Positions 1 to 9,888 are shown, counted from the first letter of the stretch. The stretch is DNA of 42,375 nucleotides from Planctomycetaceae bacterium (GCA_021732785.1 JAKFUG010000081.1:1-42375), one strand, 5' to 3'. Made by a program: numbers and translations. The notes: generated from the sequence alone by a model not told the origin.

Positions 1-89
1 AACTCGCTCACCGTCTTGAGTCCCCGAATTGCATCCAAGGCCACTTTCGCCTTGAACGCTCCATCGAACAACCGCCGCTTCCGAGGCAT
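1..89 (-). CDS. IS3-family transposase OrfA, N-terminus only
   Basis: Reading the minus strand from the ATG at 89 gives about 29 codons before the window edge. The peptide opens MPRKRRLFDGAFKAKVALDA and continues to a TVSEL segment. This basic start followed by an F-K-x-K-V-A-L-x-A helix is the classic beginning of the helix-turn-helix OrfA of IS3/IS911-type elements, which binds the terminal repeats. The gene is cut by the window, so intactness and the programmed frameshift to OrfB cannot be judged. It is too short to be found by a length-based ORF search. Confidence 0.75.
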   Translation of the reverse strand, partial: MPRKRRLFDGAFKAKVALDAIRGLKTVSE

Positions 90-193
90 CGTCTTTCCCT
101 TCCAAGAAATCCTTCCACGATGCCCCCCTTTCTCACCGTTCCAACACCGCTTTTCCATCTAGCCCCGTGGTCTAAAAAACGGGGTCCACTTCA
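1..193 (-). mobile_element. Edge of an IS3-family insertion sequence (partial)
   Basis: The left edge of the window holds the 5' end of an IS3-type orfA on the minus strand, followed outward by about 100 non-coding bases. The unit appears to end at 181-193, which reads TGAAGTGGACCCC on the minus strand and resembles the TG-starting terminal inverted repeat of IS3-family elements. The rest of the element, including orfB and the other end, lies outside the window, so target duplication cannot be checked. The exact boundary at 193 is inferred from the repeat-like end. Confidence 0.65.
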
Positions 194-313
194 CACCGGT
201 TGCCAACCGACAACGGTGCGGAGTGACGAAGTGCGAATTGCGGTCCTCGAAGATGCGGTAGCGGGATCGCGGCAGGAACGGCTCCGAAGACGACGCAGAG
301 CGTCGCGGCCGTG

Positions 314-337
314 CGTTCCCACGCGGACGTGGGAACG
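314..337. repeat. Short palindrome between the IS edge and the 384-1340 gene
   Basis: CGTTCCCACG at 314-323 is the exact reverse complement of CGTGGGAACG at 328-337, with a four-base loop. It lies in the 190-base gap between the insertion sequence and the end of the minus-strand gene at 384. Similar CGTTCCCACG palindromes occur dispersed in many bacterial genomes, as far as I recall. No T-run follows on the minus strand, so it is a repeat rather than a convincing terminator. Nothing else is recognisable in 194-383. Confidence 0.55.
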
Positions 338-383
338 AGTTGTGAATAAGACATTCATCAGCTAGACAAGCAGCATCTTGAGC

Positions 384-1340
384 TTAAAAGCCAACCCGCT
401 CCGGCTCCGACTTATCCGCTTTAACACGATAAAACAACGAAGGAATACCCCACCACTTCATTGGATCCAGATTGTTCCGCCCGCCAAAGCCGACTGAAAG
501 CGCCACAGAATCATCCTGTGGATTTTCAGGGGTATTTACTTCTTTTGACAAGTAGATTCCAATACCACCCCCACCGATCATCAGCGATTTAGAAAACTGC
601 GACTCTCTGGCAAAGACACGGTTTGATGACATATCCCCTGACACATCGATTGCTTCCGCACGAACTTGTTTTACAACGATAGATGAATTGGATGTGTCGA
701 CTATTCGCTTTAACAAATCGACATCATTCTTGATGGCGGTAGCCACGCCTGCATTCGTGACAAGCATATCAACTTTCGCATGGTCCATATCTGCTTGCTG
801 TTTCAAATCAGCAAGCGTTTGTGCCTGCTTATTTTCAGATAAGTATTGATTTACGGTAGTCAACGTTTTTTTGAGTGCAGTTGTATCAAGTTTGTCAAAA
901 GCCTCCTTCGTCCGTTTTGCGATCTCGATTTCGGTTTGTAGCAGCCCCAATTCCTTTCTGGCCTTTTCGCTTTCTTGCCTTGCCAATTCAATATCGCATT
1001 GGATTCGCTTCAATGCGATTGAAGCATCTTCAGTTGCTTTCGATGTCTTGATTGAGGCATCAAGAGATTTTGTTGCTGTTGTAAGAGCAGTCTCAGCAAC
1101 CTTCTTTGGGATCTCCATGTTGATGTTTTTTGAAATCTCAGATTGAACACTGGAGCTAATTCCGCTCACAAACGCCCAGATCGCAGTTAGGGTTGTGAGT
1201 CCGAGTAGGGTGACAATTAGTCGTCCCCACTTAAAATATCGCTCTTTCTCGTTATTGAGCAGCTTCTTAACCCGCACATCGATTAATTCGAGTGTAATTT
1301 GATCAATCTGTGGCAACTTTGCATGGTCTTGATCTAGCAC
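384..1340 (-). CDS. Membrane-anchored coiled-coil protein, unknown function
   Basis: The protein has 318 residues and I do not recognise its family. A single hydrophobic segment at about residues 41-61 follows a charged N-terminus of about 40 residues. Residues 75-215 are rich in Ala, Lys, Glu and Gln with heptad-like spacing, which suggests a long coiled coil. The C-terminal 80 residues are Gly-rich and may be a small folded domain. The start is GTG at 1340, with AAGGA upstream. It begins 48 bases after the lysS stop on the same strand, so read-through from lysS is possible. The coding sequence is visibly AT-richer than its neighbours and lies beside an insertion sequence, which points to horizontal acquisition. 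The single anchor plus coiled coil would fit a scaffold or sensor, but that is only a guess. Confidence 0.7.
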   Translation of the reverse strand: MLDQDHAKLPQIDQITLELIDVRVKKLLNNEKERYFKWGRLIVTLLGLTTLTAIWAFVSGISSSVQSEISKNINMEIPKKVAETALTTATKSLDASIKTSKATEDASIALKRIQCDIELARQESEKARKELGLLQTEIEIAKRTKEAFDKLDTTALKKTLTTVNQYLSENKQAQTLADLKQQADMDHAKVDMLVTNAGVATAIKNDVDLLKRIVDTSNSSIVVKQVRAEAIDVSGDMSSNRVFARESQFSKSLMIGGGGIGIYLSKEVNTPENPQDDSVALSVGFGGRNNLDPMKWWGIPSLFYRVKADKSEPERVGF

Positions 1341-1388
1341 AGGAGATTCCTTTGAATTGATGCCTTCGTTGGAAGATCACGACGAACT

Positions 1389-2855
1389 CTACGAAAACAC
1401 CTCCGGCTTGAGCAGTGGGAAGAATATCACGTCGCGAATCGTTTGGGTGTTGGTGAGGAGCATGACGAGGCGGTCGATGCCGATGCCCATGCCGCCGGCG
1501 GCGGGCATGCCGACTTTCAGGGCGCGGACGAAATCGTGGTCCATCTTCGCCATCGAGTCTTCCTCGGCGAGGCCCTGCAACTGCGTTTTGAAGAGGTCTT
1601 CCTGCAGCCGCGGGTCGTTCAGTTCCGTGTAGGCGTTGGCGACTTCCAGGCCGTCGACGAAGAGCTCGAACCGCTCGGCGATCTCCGGCTGGCCGTTCTT
1701 CCGCTTGGTGAGCGGGCACATGCTGGCGGGGTAATCGATGACGAAGACCGGGCCGACGAGGGCGTCTTCCACGGTCGCCTCGAAGACATCGTTGATGATC
1801 ACGTCCGGGTGGCGGTTCTCGGTGGCGATGTGCAGTTCCTTTGCCCTGGCGGCGACGGCGGCGGCATCGTGCATCTCGCAACCGGCGTGTTCGCGGAACA
1901 GGTCGCCATACTTCGCCCGCTGAAATGGCGGCGTGAAGTCGATCGTCTTCTCACCCCACGGCACGACGGTGGCCCCATTGTTGGCGACCTTCGCGGCATT
2001 GCTGATGATTTTTTCTGAGAGGTCCATCATCGATTCGTAGTTGCCGTACGCCTGGTAGAGTTCGATCATGGTGAACTCGGGGTTGTGCGTGCTGTCGACC
2101 CCTTCGTTACGGAAGACGCGGCCGATTTCGTAGACCCGTTCGATGCCGCCCACCATCAGCCGCTTGAGGTGCAACTCGAGCGCAATCCGCAGGAACAGCG
2201 GGATATCGAGGGCGTTGTGATGCGTCTTGAACGGCCGCGCCGCCGCACCCCCGGCGATGGCGTGCAGGACCGGCGTTTCGACTTCAAAAAACTCTTCGCC
2301 CTTCAGCGTGCTGCGGACCGATTCGATGATCTTCAGCCGCTTCAGCATCCGTTCGAGGACGCCTTCGCTGTAGATCAGGTCGGAATACCGCTGCCGCAGC
2401 CGGGTTTCCATATCTTCGAGGCCGTGCCACTTTTCCGGCGGCTGCGCGAGCGACTTGCAGAGGATTTCCATGTGCTTGACGAAGACGGTTTTTTCGCCGG
2501 TCTTGGTGACGCGGAGGATGCCCTCGACGCCGACGATGTCGCCGCGGTCGAGGCATTCGATGAGGCCCCACAGCTTTTCGTCGCTGTCGTTCTTCGACAT
2601 CATCAACTGAATGCGGCCGGTGTAATCCTGCACGTGGGCGAAGCGGAGTTTGCCGGAGTCGGACCACCGCATCAACCGCCCGGCGACGCGCACGGTCTGG
2701 CCGTCAACGCCCTGCTCCGTCGGACAGAGGTCGCGGGCTTTCTCGATGTGGATGTGTCCATCGAAGCGTTGCCCCCACGGGTCGAGGCCGAGTTGTTCAA
2801 TCTTCGCGAGCTTGTCGAGGCGGGCCGCTTCCAGACGATCGGGCGTGTCAGACAT
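1389..2855 (-). CDS. lysS: Lysine--tRNA ligase, class II
   Basis: This cytoplasmic enzyme charges tRNA-Lys with lysine using ATP. The 488-residue length is typical for bacterial LysS. An N-terminal helical region and an OB-fold anticodon-binding domain (about residues 55-135, with VRVAGRLM and a FAHVQDYTGRIQL segment) precede the class II catalytic core. Motif 1 lies near 178-197, motif 2 at about 246-262 (GRVFRNEG, then HNPEFTMIE), and motif 3 at about 455-468 (GMGIGIDRLVMLLT). The ATG at 2855 gives the normal N-terminus. A good sigma70-type promoter lies about 48-76 bases upstream. The downstream neighbour is an unrelated, compositionally foreign gene. Identity is firm from the motifs. Confidence 0.97.
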   Translation of the reverse strand: MSDTPDRLEAARLDKLAKIEQLGLDPWGQRFDGHIHIEKARDLCPTEQGVDGQTVRVAGRLMRWSDSGKLRFAHVQDYTGRIQLMMSKNDSDEKLWGLIECLDRGDIVGVEGILRVTKTGEKTVFVKHMEILCKSLAQPPEKWHGLEDMETRLRQRYSDLIYSEGVLERMLKRLKIIESVRSTLKGEEFFEVETPVLHAIAGGAAARPFKTHHNALDIPLFLRIALELHLKRLMVGGIERVYEIGRVFRNEGVDSTHNPEFTMIELYQAYGNYESMMDLSEKIISNAAKVANNGATVVPWGEKTIDFTPPFQRAKYGDLFREHAGCEMHDAAAVAARAKELHIATENRHPDVIINDVFEATVEDALVGPVFVIDYPASMCPLTKRKNGQPEIAERFELFVDGLEVANAYTELNDPRLQEDLFKTQLQGLAEEDSMAKMDHDFVRALKVGMPAAGGMGIGIDRLVMLLTNTQTIRDVIFFPLLKPEVFS

Positions 2856-2902
2856 TCGAGAACCGTTTCACAAGTAAAACCGTGGGGAAAACCAAGTCGG
2901 CT

Positions 2903-2931
2903 ATGATCGGCGAGATCGGGATGGATGTCAA
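2903..2931 (-). promoter_or_regulatory. Probable sigma70 promoter of lysS
   Basis: On the minus strand a perfect -35 box TTGACA (2931-2926) is followed by a 17-base spacer and GATCAT (2908-2903), which matches TATAAT at four of six positions. Transcription would start near 2896, giving a leader of about 40 bases before the lysS start at 2855. No T-box-like leader is possible in so short a stretch. Confidence 0.6.
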
Positions 2932-2952
2932 ATAGAGGGTGTTGTAGAGGGG

Positions 2953-2997
2953 AATTGCAAAGTGAAAAATGAAAAGTGCAAATTGCAAATTGCAAAG
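2953..2997. repeat. A-rich tract with repeated GCAAATT units
   Basis: This AT-rich stretch, in an otherwise GC-rich spacer between the divergent lysS and tpx genes, contains imperfect repeats of AATTGCAAA and GAAAAATGAAAAGTGCAAA. It lies just upstream of the lysS -35 box, so it could act as an UP-element or a bent DNA segment, or it may be a dispersed low-complexity repeat. Function is inference. Confidence 0.4.
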
Positions 2998-3130
2998 ATA
3001 AATCAGCAACGCTTGCCGCTTTGCAGACACCGCGGTCCAATCCGGTTGATCACGTCCTTGTAAATTGAGACACGGGTGGCATACTGCTAGGTTCGTGAAG
3101 GCACTCCAAGTATCAAGAAGGACCAAGGCG

Positions 3131-3640
3131 ATGAAGCGCGCGGGAGCAGTGACGTTGAAGGGCAATCCGGTCGATCTCAAGGGGCGCGTGCTCAGCGTCG
3201 GCGACACGGCTCCGGATTTCTGCCTGCAGGATAACGGGCTGGGTGAAGTGACGCTGGCGTCGTCCGCTGGCAAGACGCGGATCATTGCGACGATTCCGTC
3301 GCTGGATACATCCGTCTGTCATGCTGAGACCAAAAAATTCAATGACGCCGCGAAAGGGCTTTCCAACGTGGAAGTCCTCGTGGTGAGCATGGACCTGCCG
3401 TTCGGGGCGAAGCGCTGGTGCGGGGCGGAAGGCGTGGAAAACGTGAAGACGCTGAGCGCGCACCGTTGCACCGATTTCGGTGCCGACTACGGCGTGCTGA
3501 TCTCGGGCGGTCCGCTCGATCGTTGTCTGGCGCGTGCGGTGTTCGTTGTGGGTGCAGACGGCAAGGTGAAGCACGTCGAGTATTGCAAGGAAATCGCGGA
3601 ACATCCGAATTACGATGCAGCGCTCGCCGCGGCGAAGTAA
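3131..3640 (+). CDS. tpx: Thiol peroxidase (Tpx-type peroxiredoxin)
   Basis: The enzyme reduces hydrogen peroxide and organic hydroperoxides with thioredoxin as electron donor. The 169-residue length fits Tpx. The peroxidatic cysteine is C63 in the PSLDTSVC motif, and the resolving cysteine is C97 in RWCGAEG, both standard Tpx positions; the LSAHR and GVLI elements follow. I chose the ATG at 3131 because the family starts about here (MKRAGAVTLKGNP) and an AGAAGGA ribosome site lies 8-14 bases upstream. An earlier in-frame start at 3065 would add 22 residues with no family resemblance. The gene is divergent from lysS and convergent with ruvB, so it is probably monocistronic. Confidence 0.95.
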   Translation: MKRAGAVTLKGNPVDLKGRVLSVGDTAPDFCLQDNGLGEVTLASSAGKTRIIATIPSLDTSVCHAETKKFNDAAKGLSNVEVLVVSMDLPFGAKRWCGAEGVENVKTLSAHRCTDFGADYGVLISGGPLDRCLARAVFVVGADGKVKHVEYCKEIAEHPNYDAALAAAK

Positions 3641-3644
3641 CGCG

Positions 3645-3735
3645 CAGAAGCCCAGGGAATGCTTTCCCTGGGATGTTTTCTGAGATTGATTGTTTGAAGA
3701 AAAACTGCCCAGGGATGGCAATCCCTGGGCTTCTG
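3645..3735. terminator. Double-hairpin bidirectional terminator between tpx and ruvB
   Basis: Two similar palindromes lie back to back: CCCAGGG-AATGCTTT-CCCTGGG at 3651-3672 and CCCAGGGAT-...-ATCCCTGGG at 3708-3729. The outer arms (CAGAAGCCCAGGGA at 3645-3658 and TCCCTGGGCTTCTG at 3722-3735) are also exact reverse complements, so the whole 91 bases can fold as one long stem. TTTT follows the second hairpin on the plus strand and AAAA precedes it internally. The ruvB stop lies immediately beyond, so it probably ends both convergent transcripts. Confidence 0.65.
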
Positions 3736-3739
3736 CTTT

Positions 3740-4846
3740 TTAGAATAACTGTCGTTGCTCGTCGACAGTGCCGCTGCCGGTGGTGATTCCGAGATGTTCC
3801 ATCGCTGACGAAGTGATCACCCGGCCGCGCGGGGTGCGCTGGATGAAACCCAACCGTAACAGAAACGGTTCGACTTCATCTTCGAGCGTGTCCGGTGGGA
3901 CGTTCATCGTGTGGCCGAGCGCTTGAATCCCGGCCGGTCCCCCGGCGAAAACGGAGAGCAGTGTCTGTAAATACCGGCGGTCCTGTTGATCGAGACCGAG
4001 TTGATCGACCTCCAGCATGGCGAGCGCTTGCTCGATGATCGGCAGCGTGATCGATCCGGTGTCGTCTTTCACGGTCGCAAAGTCGCGGGCCCAGCGCAGC
4101 AGATTATTCGCTTTGCGTGGAGTCCCACGGCTGCGGATGGCGATCTGTTGCGTGGCTTCGGGGGCAATCGCTGTTCGTAGCTTGTTGGCGTTGCGGCGGA
4201 CGATCTCGGCGAGGTCTGCGACTTCGTAGAATTCGAGATGTTCGCGAAAGTTGAAGCGGTCCCTTAACGGTGCCGTCAACATGCCGCTGCGGGTGGTCGC
4301 CCCGATGATGGTAAACGGCTTCAGCTTCATGTTGATCGTGCGGGCGTTCATTCCTTCGCCGAGGACGATGTCGACGCGGAAATCTTCCATCACCGGGTAG
4401 ATGAATTCTTCGACGTTGGGTCGCAGGCGGTGAATTTCGTCGATGAACAGCACCGAGCCGTAACTGGCGTTGGTGAGGTAAGACAGCAAATCCTTCGGGG
4501 CTTCGACCGCCGGGCCGGAGGTGATCTGGCACTCGACTCCCATCTCTCGCGCGAGGGTCATCGCCAGCGTCGTTTTGCCGAGACCGGGCGGACCATCGAG
4601 CAGAATGTGGCCGAGCGGTTCTTTGCGCTTCAACGTCGCATCGAGCAGAATCTGCAACCGGCCGAGGACTTTCTTCTGGCCGACGATTTCACTCAACCGT
4701 TGCGGCCGCAGTTCGTCATCGAAGCGTTGGTCGTCCGGATTGAAGACCGATCCGAGCGCCACCGGCGGGGCGGCCAAAGGCGTGCTCGCGCGCTCCGGCT
4801 TAGGCCGTGGTGTGGAATCCCCTTGAATCACCTTCTCGCGGGCCAT
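3740..4846 (-). CDS. ruvB: Holliday junction branch-migration helicase RuvB
   Basis: RuvB is the AAA+ motor that, with RuvA, drives branch migration of Holliday junctions during recombinational repair. The protein has 368 residues. Walker A is GPPGLGKT (85-92), Walker B LFIDE (133-137), sensor 1 lies in IIGATTRSG, and the arginine-finger region is PLRDRF (193-198). The C-terminal winged helix includes [11 protein letters not shown] 40-residue Pro/Ala/Arg-containing N-terminal extension precedes the conserved core and looks disordered. No ruvA or ruvC is adjacent. Two zinc-ribbon membrane paralogues lie upstream on the same strand, with a 41-base gap, and may share its transcript. Confidence 0.97.
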   Translation of the reverse strand: MAREKVIQGDSTPRPKPERASTPLAAPPVALGSVFNPDDQRFDDELRPQRLSEIVGQKKVLGRLQILLDATLKRKEPLGHILLDGPPGLGKTTLAMTLAREMGVECQITSGPAVEAPKDLLSYLTNASYGSVLFIDEIHRLRPNVEEFIYPVMEDFRVDIVLGEGMNARTINMKLKPFTIIGATTRSGMLTAPLRDRFNFREHLEFYEVADLAEIVRRNANKLRTAIAPEATQQIAIRSRGTPRKANNLLRWARDFATVKDDTGSITLPIIEQALAMLEVDQLGLDQQDRRYLQTLLSVFAGGPAGIQALGHTMNVPPDTLEDEVEPFLLRLGFIQRTPRGRVITSSAMEHLGITTGSGTVDEQRQLF

Positions 4847-4887
4847 CCGTGTTTCCGTTCCGATTCATCAGCGGCACACCCTTGCCG

Positions 4888-5829
4888 CTATCGCACTTTG
4901 CCGGTCATTTTCACATAGGCCGTGGCGAACAGCATGCTGTTAAACGGCTGCGTAAACAGCGTGATAATACCACAGACCGCCTGGGCGGCGATGTTGATAA
5001 ACGCCCCGGAAATGCCCAGCAGCAGAATCGCCCCCCAATTCCCTTTCGTCAATTCTGCGGAGCGGCTGAAGCACTCCAGCCCCGGCGGGTCTTCATCGAC
5101 AATGACAAAGAGATACGGCCAATACCGCAGGCCGAGAATGATGCCCGGGACAATCAGCGCGAGGAATCCGAATCCGACCATCAATCCGAACAACGTCCCG
5201 CAAATCGCCGTTTTTACGAAAAATCGTCCGCCGCTGAAAATCATGGCGATTCCGTTGCCGATGTCGATGTCGTCGCCGCGGGCGATTTTGAGATACAGCA
5301 GCGTCAGACCTGGAGTGATAAACAGCATCACGGCAATGGTCACGACCATCGCCGGAATCAGCCAGAGAAAATAGAGCGGGTTCGGATCACCCCCGGATTG
5401 TTCGGCGAGGATCATGATCGTCACGAACACTCCGATGACGGGAATCATGCCGATGATGGTAATGATGCTCGCGATGAGGTTGGCAATGACGGCCGTGCCC
5501 ATCTTGTCCTTGAAGCGTTCCCAGGCGGTGCCAAACACATCGCCGAATTCGATGATGCGTGGGTGCGGCCGCCCCGATGGCGATTCGAGGGCTTCTCCGC
5601 AAAACTCGCATTTCTCCGCTGCGGCCGAGATCGTTTCGCCGCACATGGGACAAGGCATGGTTGCTGTGGGGGCGTCGTCAATCGGATCAACCATAGAAAC
5701 GGCTGAGCCACCCGTTGTCGGGACGGTGAACATTTCTCCGCAACCGGGACACTTCGCTTTGCGACCGGCCTTTTCGTCGGACGTGCTCAGGCTCTTGCCG
5801 CAGATTTCGCAGTTAAACGTGATGGTCAT
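4888..5829 (-). CDS. Zinc-ribbon multi-pass membrane protein (paralogue 1)
   Basis: The protein has 313 residues. Two CxxC pairs at its N-terminus (C7/C10 with C27/C30) and a second set (C60/C63 with C74/C77) indicate two small zinc ribbons. About four to six hydrophobic segments follow from residue 112 to the end. The membrane part has a VPGIILGLRYWPYLFVIVDE segment followed by a GLECFSRSAELTKGN motif, which resembles DUF975 or GPDPase-type membrane domains. The ATG at 5829 is followed directly by the first ribbon. It is a tandem paralogue of the gene at 5894-6871, with nearly identical ribbons and a more diverged membrane part. Function is unknown; a membrane protein with cytosolic zinc-binding ends is the most that can be said. 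Confidence 0.8.
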   Translation of the reverse strand: MTITFNCEICGKSLSTSDEKAGRKAKCPGCGEMFTVPTTGGSAVSMVDPIDDAPTATMPCPMCGETISAAAEKCEFCGEALESPSGRPHPRIIEFGDVFGTAWERFKDKMGTAVIANLIASIITIIGMIPVIGVFVTIMILAEQSGGDPNPLYFLWLIPAMVVTIAVMLFITPGLTLLYLKIARGDDIDIGNGIAMIFSGGRFFVKTAICGTLFGLMVGFGFLALIVPGIILGLRYWPYLFVIVDEDPPGLECFSRSAELTKGNWGAILLLGISGAFINIAAQAVCGIITLFTQPFNSMLFATAYVKMTGKVR

Positions 5830-5893
5830 GGGGCCCGCCGTAATTCCCGTTCGATTTGGTGAGAGATCATCGCTCGATCGCGTGTTGCCTCAA

Positions 5894-6871
5894 TCAGCCG
5901 GCGGTCCGCTGGCCAGTCATTTTGCAATACGCCACGGCGGAGATCAGGTTGGTCAGCGGGATGGTGAAGATCAAGCCGACACAGAGGGCCAACAATCCCA
6001 GCAGGTTGATCCCCCCACAAGCGAGCAAAACGACGAAGTAAGAGAGTTTGTTGCCTTCCGTGACTTCTTTCGCCCGCCACAAGCAATCAATACCAGGCAG
6101 GTCTTCATCGATGAGCACGAATAAGAACGGTGCGAACATCAGCGCGACAATGATGCCCGGAACGATGCAAAGCAGCGTTCCCAGGCCCACCATCAATCCA
6201 AAGACGATGGACGCTCCGACGCAGCGCCAAAAGTATTTGCCCCCTTGAAACAAGACACCAATTTCGACGGCTTCCCCGCGGGCAATCTTGAGCATGCCCA
6301 TCGTCTGCCCGCACGTAATAAAGAACTGCACCGCGTAGGCAACGGGCATGAACAGCAGACCAATGCCCTGCATCAGCAAGCCGGTTTGCTGGTCTCCTTG
6401 CTTGATCATCATTTCACCGATGCCGTTGAAGATCCCCTGCGGCACTCCCGACATGCCGCCGATGAGGGCCGCGATGATCACAATTCCGATCGACAAGCCC
6501 ATTTCGGCTTTGAAGGCGTTCCAGCCGGCGGTGATGACGTCACCGACTTCGATGATCGCGTGCCCGCCACCACCACTTTTTTGCGGTTCCAGCGGCTCGC
6601 CGCAGAATTCGCATTTGTCGGCCGCCGCAGAGACCTTCTCGCCGCACATGGGGCACGGGATTTTGCCGCCGCCACTCGAAGAACGCTTCCTGGGAAGCGC
6701 CGGGGCATCGAACTCATCCGGCAAGTCTACTTCATCGCTGGTTGCGACTCCTTCCGGGCTGGGAACGATGAGCATCTCGCCGCAGCCGGGGCACTTGGCT
6801 TTCCGGCCGGCTTTTTCGTCGGACGTGCTCAGGGTTTTGCCGCAGATTTCGCAACTGAAATTGATGGTCAC
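5894..6871 (-). CDS. Zinc-ribbon multi-pass membrane protein (paralogue 2)
   Basis: The protein has 325 residues, starting with GTG at 6871. The layout matches its downstream neighbour: ribbon 1 (C7, C10, C27, C30), an acidic then basic linker, ribbon 2 (C73, C76, C87, C90), and a hydrophobic C-terminal domain with a VPGIIVALMFAPFLFVLIDE segment and a CLWRAKEVTEGN motif. The linker is longer here (RKRSSSGGG). Only 64 bases separate it from paralogue 1, and the order paralogue 2, paralogue 1, ruvB on one strand suggests an operon. The family resembles DUF975-like membrane proteins; no enzymatic motif is visible. Confidence 0.8.
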   Translation of the reverse strand: MTINFSCEICGKTLSTSDEKAGRKAKCPGCGEMLIVPSPEGVATSDEVDLPDEFDAPALPRKRSSSGGGKIPCPMCGEKVSAAADKCEFCGEPLEPQKSGGGGHAIIEVGDVITAGWNAFKAEMGLSIGIVIIAALIGGMSGVPQGIFNGIGEMMIKQGDQQTGLLMQGIGLLFMPVAYAVQFFITCGQTMGMLKIARGEAVEIGVLFQGGKYFWRCVGASIVFGLMVGLGTLLCIVPGIIVALMFAPFLFVLIDEDLPGIDCLWRAKEVTEGNKLSYFVVLLACGGINLLGLLALCVGLIFTIPLTNLISAVAYCKMTGQRTAG

Positions 6872-7104
6872 GGTGCCGCGACTCCACGAAGAACCGGAGG
6901 ATGAGCATGAGTGGTGAGCACCGTATCACACCGGTTGGTAATCGGGAAGCGCGCGGGTGTGAGTTCGCACCGGGAAGCGAACGGAGTGGGACGCGAAACC
7001 GCACAGCGGAGTGACAGGCATTTTGTCTTGCATTACGGTCGGAGTTTCGCTAAGACCCAGCGCGGTGAGTGGGAACAGAGACGTTGGCCGGATGGAATTC
7101 CGTC

Positions 7105-7635
7105 ATGCAAGCGAATCGACGCTGGTGGTTGAGTCTTATCGTGTTGACTGGCGTGTGCGGGCTCGTGGCCATGCGACCGCTCGGGCGGAAGCCGCTCAGT
7201 GAAAGCGAGGCCGCGTGCGTCGGGAGTTGGGAATACCTCAGTCCCGACCACGACGGACCGACGTTGATTGCCTACCACTTTCGTGCCGACCGTCGTGTTC
7301 GTGAAGAGCACTATTACCTGACTTCCGCCACGCCCACCGTCCCGCGCATCACCATGCTGGGGAAGTGGGAGGTCGATCGGGACCGCTTGATCGTGGATCG
7401 CAGCCGGGGAGTTCAAGGCGCGGTGGATCAGACCAGCGGTTTGGTGCGCGACGCCTTGGGTGACAGCGAACGCTGGGCGCGGCCGGTTCTGACCCGGTTC
7501 TACAAAATCAAAGAAACCGCGACGAACAGCCTGACGGTAGAGTGTCAGCGCAGCGAAGGAAAAGGGAGCGTCGAAATCGTCATGACGCCCTTCGATGCCA
7601 AGGCGATCCCGCAAAAGGTCCCTGCGAAGCCGTGA
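7105..7635 (+). CDS. Small exported or membrane-anchored protein, unknown
   Basis: The protein has 176 residues from the ATG at 7105 (MQANRRWWL). Basic residues are followed by a hydrophobic stretch at about 8-25, which could be an uncleaved anchor or signal peptide. The rest (GSWEYLSPDHDG, then a YHFRADRRVREEHYYL segment and LGKWEVDRDRLIVD) alternates strand-like segments in the style of lipocalin-like stress or METAL-free beta-barrel domains; this is a weak structural impression, not a family assignment. An upstream in-frame GTG/ATG option would add 12 residues before the hydrophobic segment, so I prefer 7105. It converges on the gene at 7659 with only 23 bases between stops. Confidence 0.65.
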   Translation: MQANRRWWLSLIVLTGVCGLVAMRPLGRKPLSESEAACVGSWEYLSPDHDGPTLIAYHFRADRRVREEHYYLTSATPTVPRITMLGKWEVDRDRLIVDRSRGVQGAVDQTSGLVRDALGDSERWARPVLTRFYKIKETATNSLTVECQRSEGKGSVEIVMTPFDAKAIPQKVPAKP

Positions 7636-7658
7636 GGTGAAATCGGTCCGAGACAGAA

Positions 7659-7988
7659 TCAGCCGCAGCGTTGCGGTTTGGTCGACCAGCCGTTGCAGAG
7701 CCACCAGTTGCGGAGTTGTTGCTGGGTGCCCGGCGGAAACGAACGGGAAAAGCGCAACGCGATGCGGCCGTCGGGATGACGGACGCCCCACACGCGGCCG
7801 TGTTGCATTTCCGCTTCCCGGCTGAGTTTGGCGACTTCCGCCAAAAACGCGGGCGTCACCCGTCCGCGCTGCGTGATGGGTTGCCCGGCTTTCAGTCGAA
7901 CCACGAACATCGTCGGCGCGGTGGTGAGGGACCACGCAACCCACCCGACGATCCCGATGAGAGCCAACCCCGCAAGCAACTCCGGCAT
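7659..7988 (-). CDS. Small membrane protein, DUF3634-like
   Basis: The protein has 109 residues from the ATG at 7988. One hydrophobic segment (MPELLAGLALIGIVGWVAWS) is followed by a basic cytosolic-type domain with KAGQPITQRGRVTPAFL and a C-terminal LRFSRSFPPGTQQQLRNWW segment. The combination of a start anchor, a G-R-V-T-P-x-F-L motif and a terminal RNWW block matches my memory of DUF3634, a family without known function. A longer in-frame start at 8081 adds 31 unrelated residues overlapping a repeat, so I rejected it. It lies 95 bases downstream of ettA on the same strand and could be co-transcribed. Confidence 0.7.
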   Translation of the reverse strand: MPELLAGLALIGIVGWVAWSLTTAPTMFVVRLKAGQPITQRGRVTPAFLAEVAKLSREAEMQHGRVWGVRHPDGRIALRFSRSFPPGTQQQLRNWWLCNGWSTKPQRCG

Positions 7989-8034
7989 GGCGTCCCCCGA
8001 TGGGAAGCGTTCACACTGTGCGAGATCAACACGA

Positions 8035-8063
8035 GGCGCGAAACCGCGAAGCGGCGATTCACG
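8035..8063. repeat. Dispersed GCGCGAAACC-type repeat, copy 1
   Basis: GGCGCGAAACCGCGAAGCGG followed by CGATTCACG lies between ettA and the small membrane gene. An almost identical stretch occurs at 9894-9922, and shorter versions of the core GCGCGAAACC occur at 11060-11069 and 12234-12243, with ACGCGAAACC at 6991-7000. All are in gaps between genes. Confidence 0.55.
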
Positions 8064-8083
8064 TCCACTGACCACTGACAAAT

Positions 8084-9757
<1,674 letters not shown>

Positions 9758-9888
9758 GTGCCGTCGAGATTCTCAAAAGGAATACAGGGACCGAAACGCC
9801 GCGGTGGCGGATACGGGAAGATTGTATCATCCCGCGAAAAAATCGGCAGGGGGATCGAGGGCAATTCTGGGGCACGGTGTGGGATCAT

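Noticed and set aside
3065-3130. Longer tpx start at 3065
   Set aside because: The added residues are not conserved in Tpx and the AGAAGGA site belongs to the ATG at 3131.
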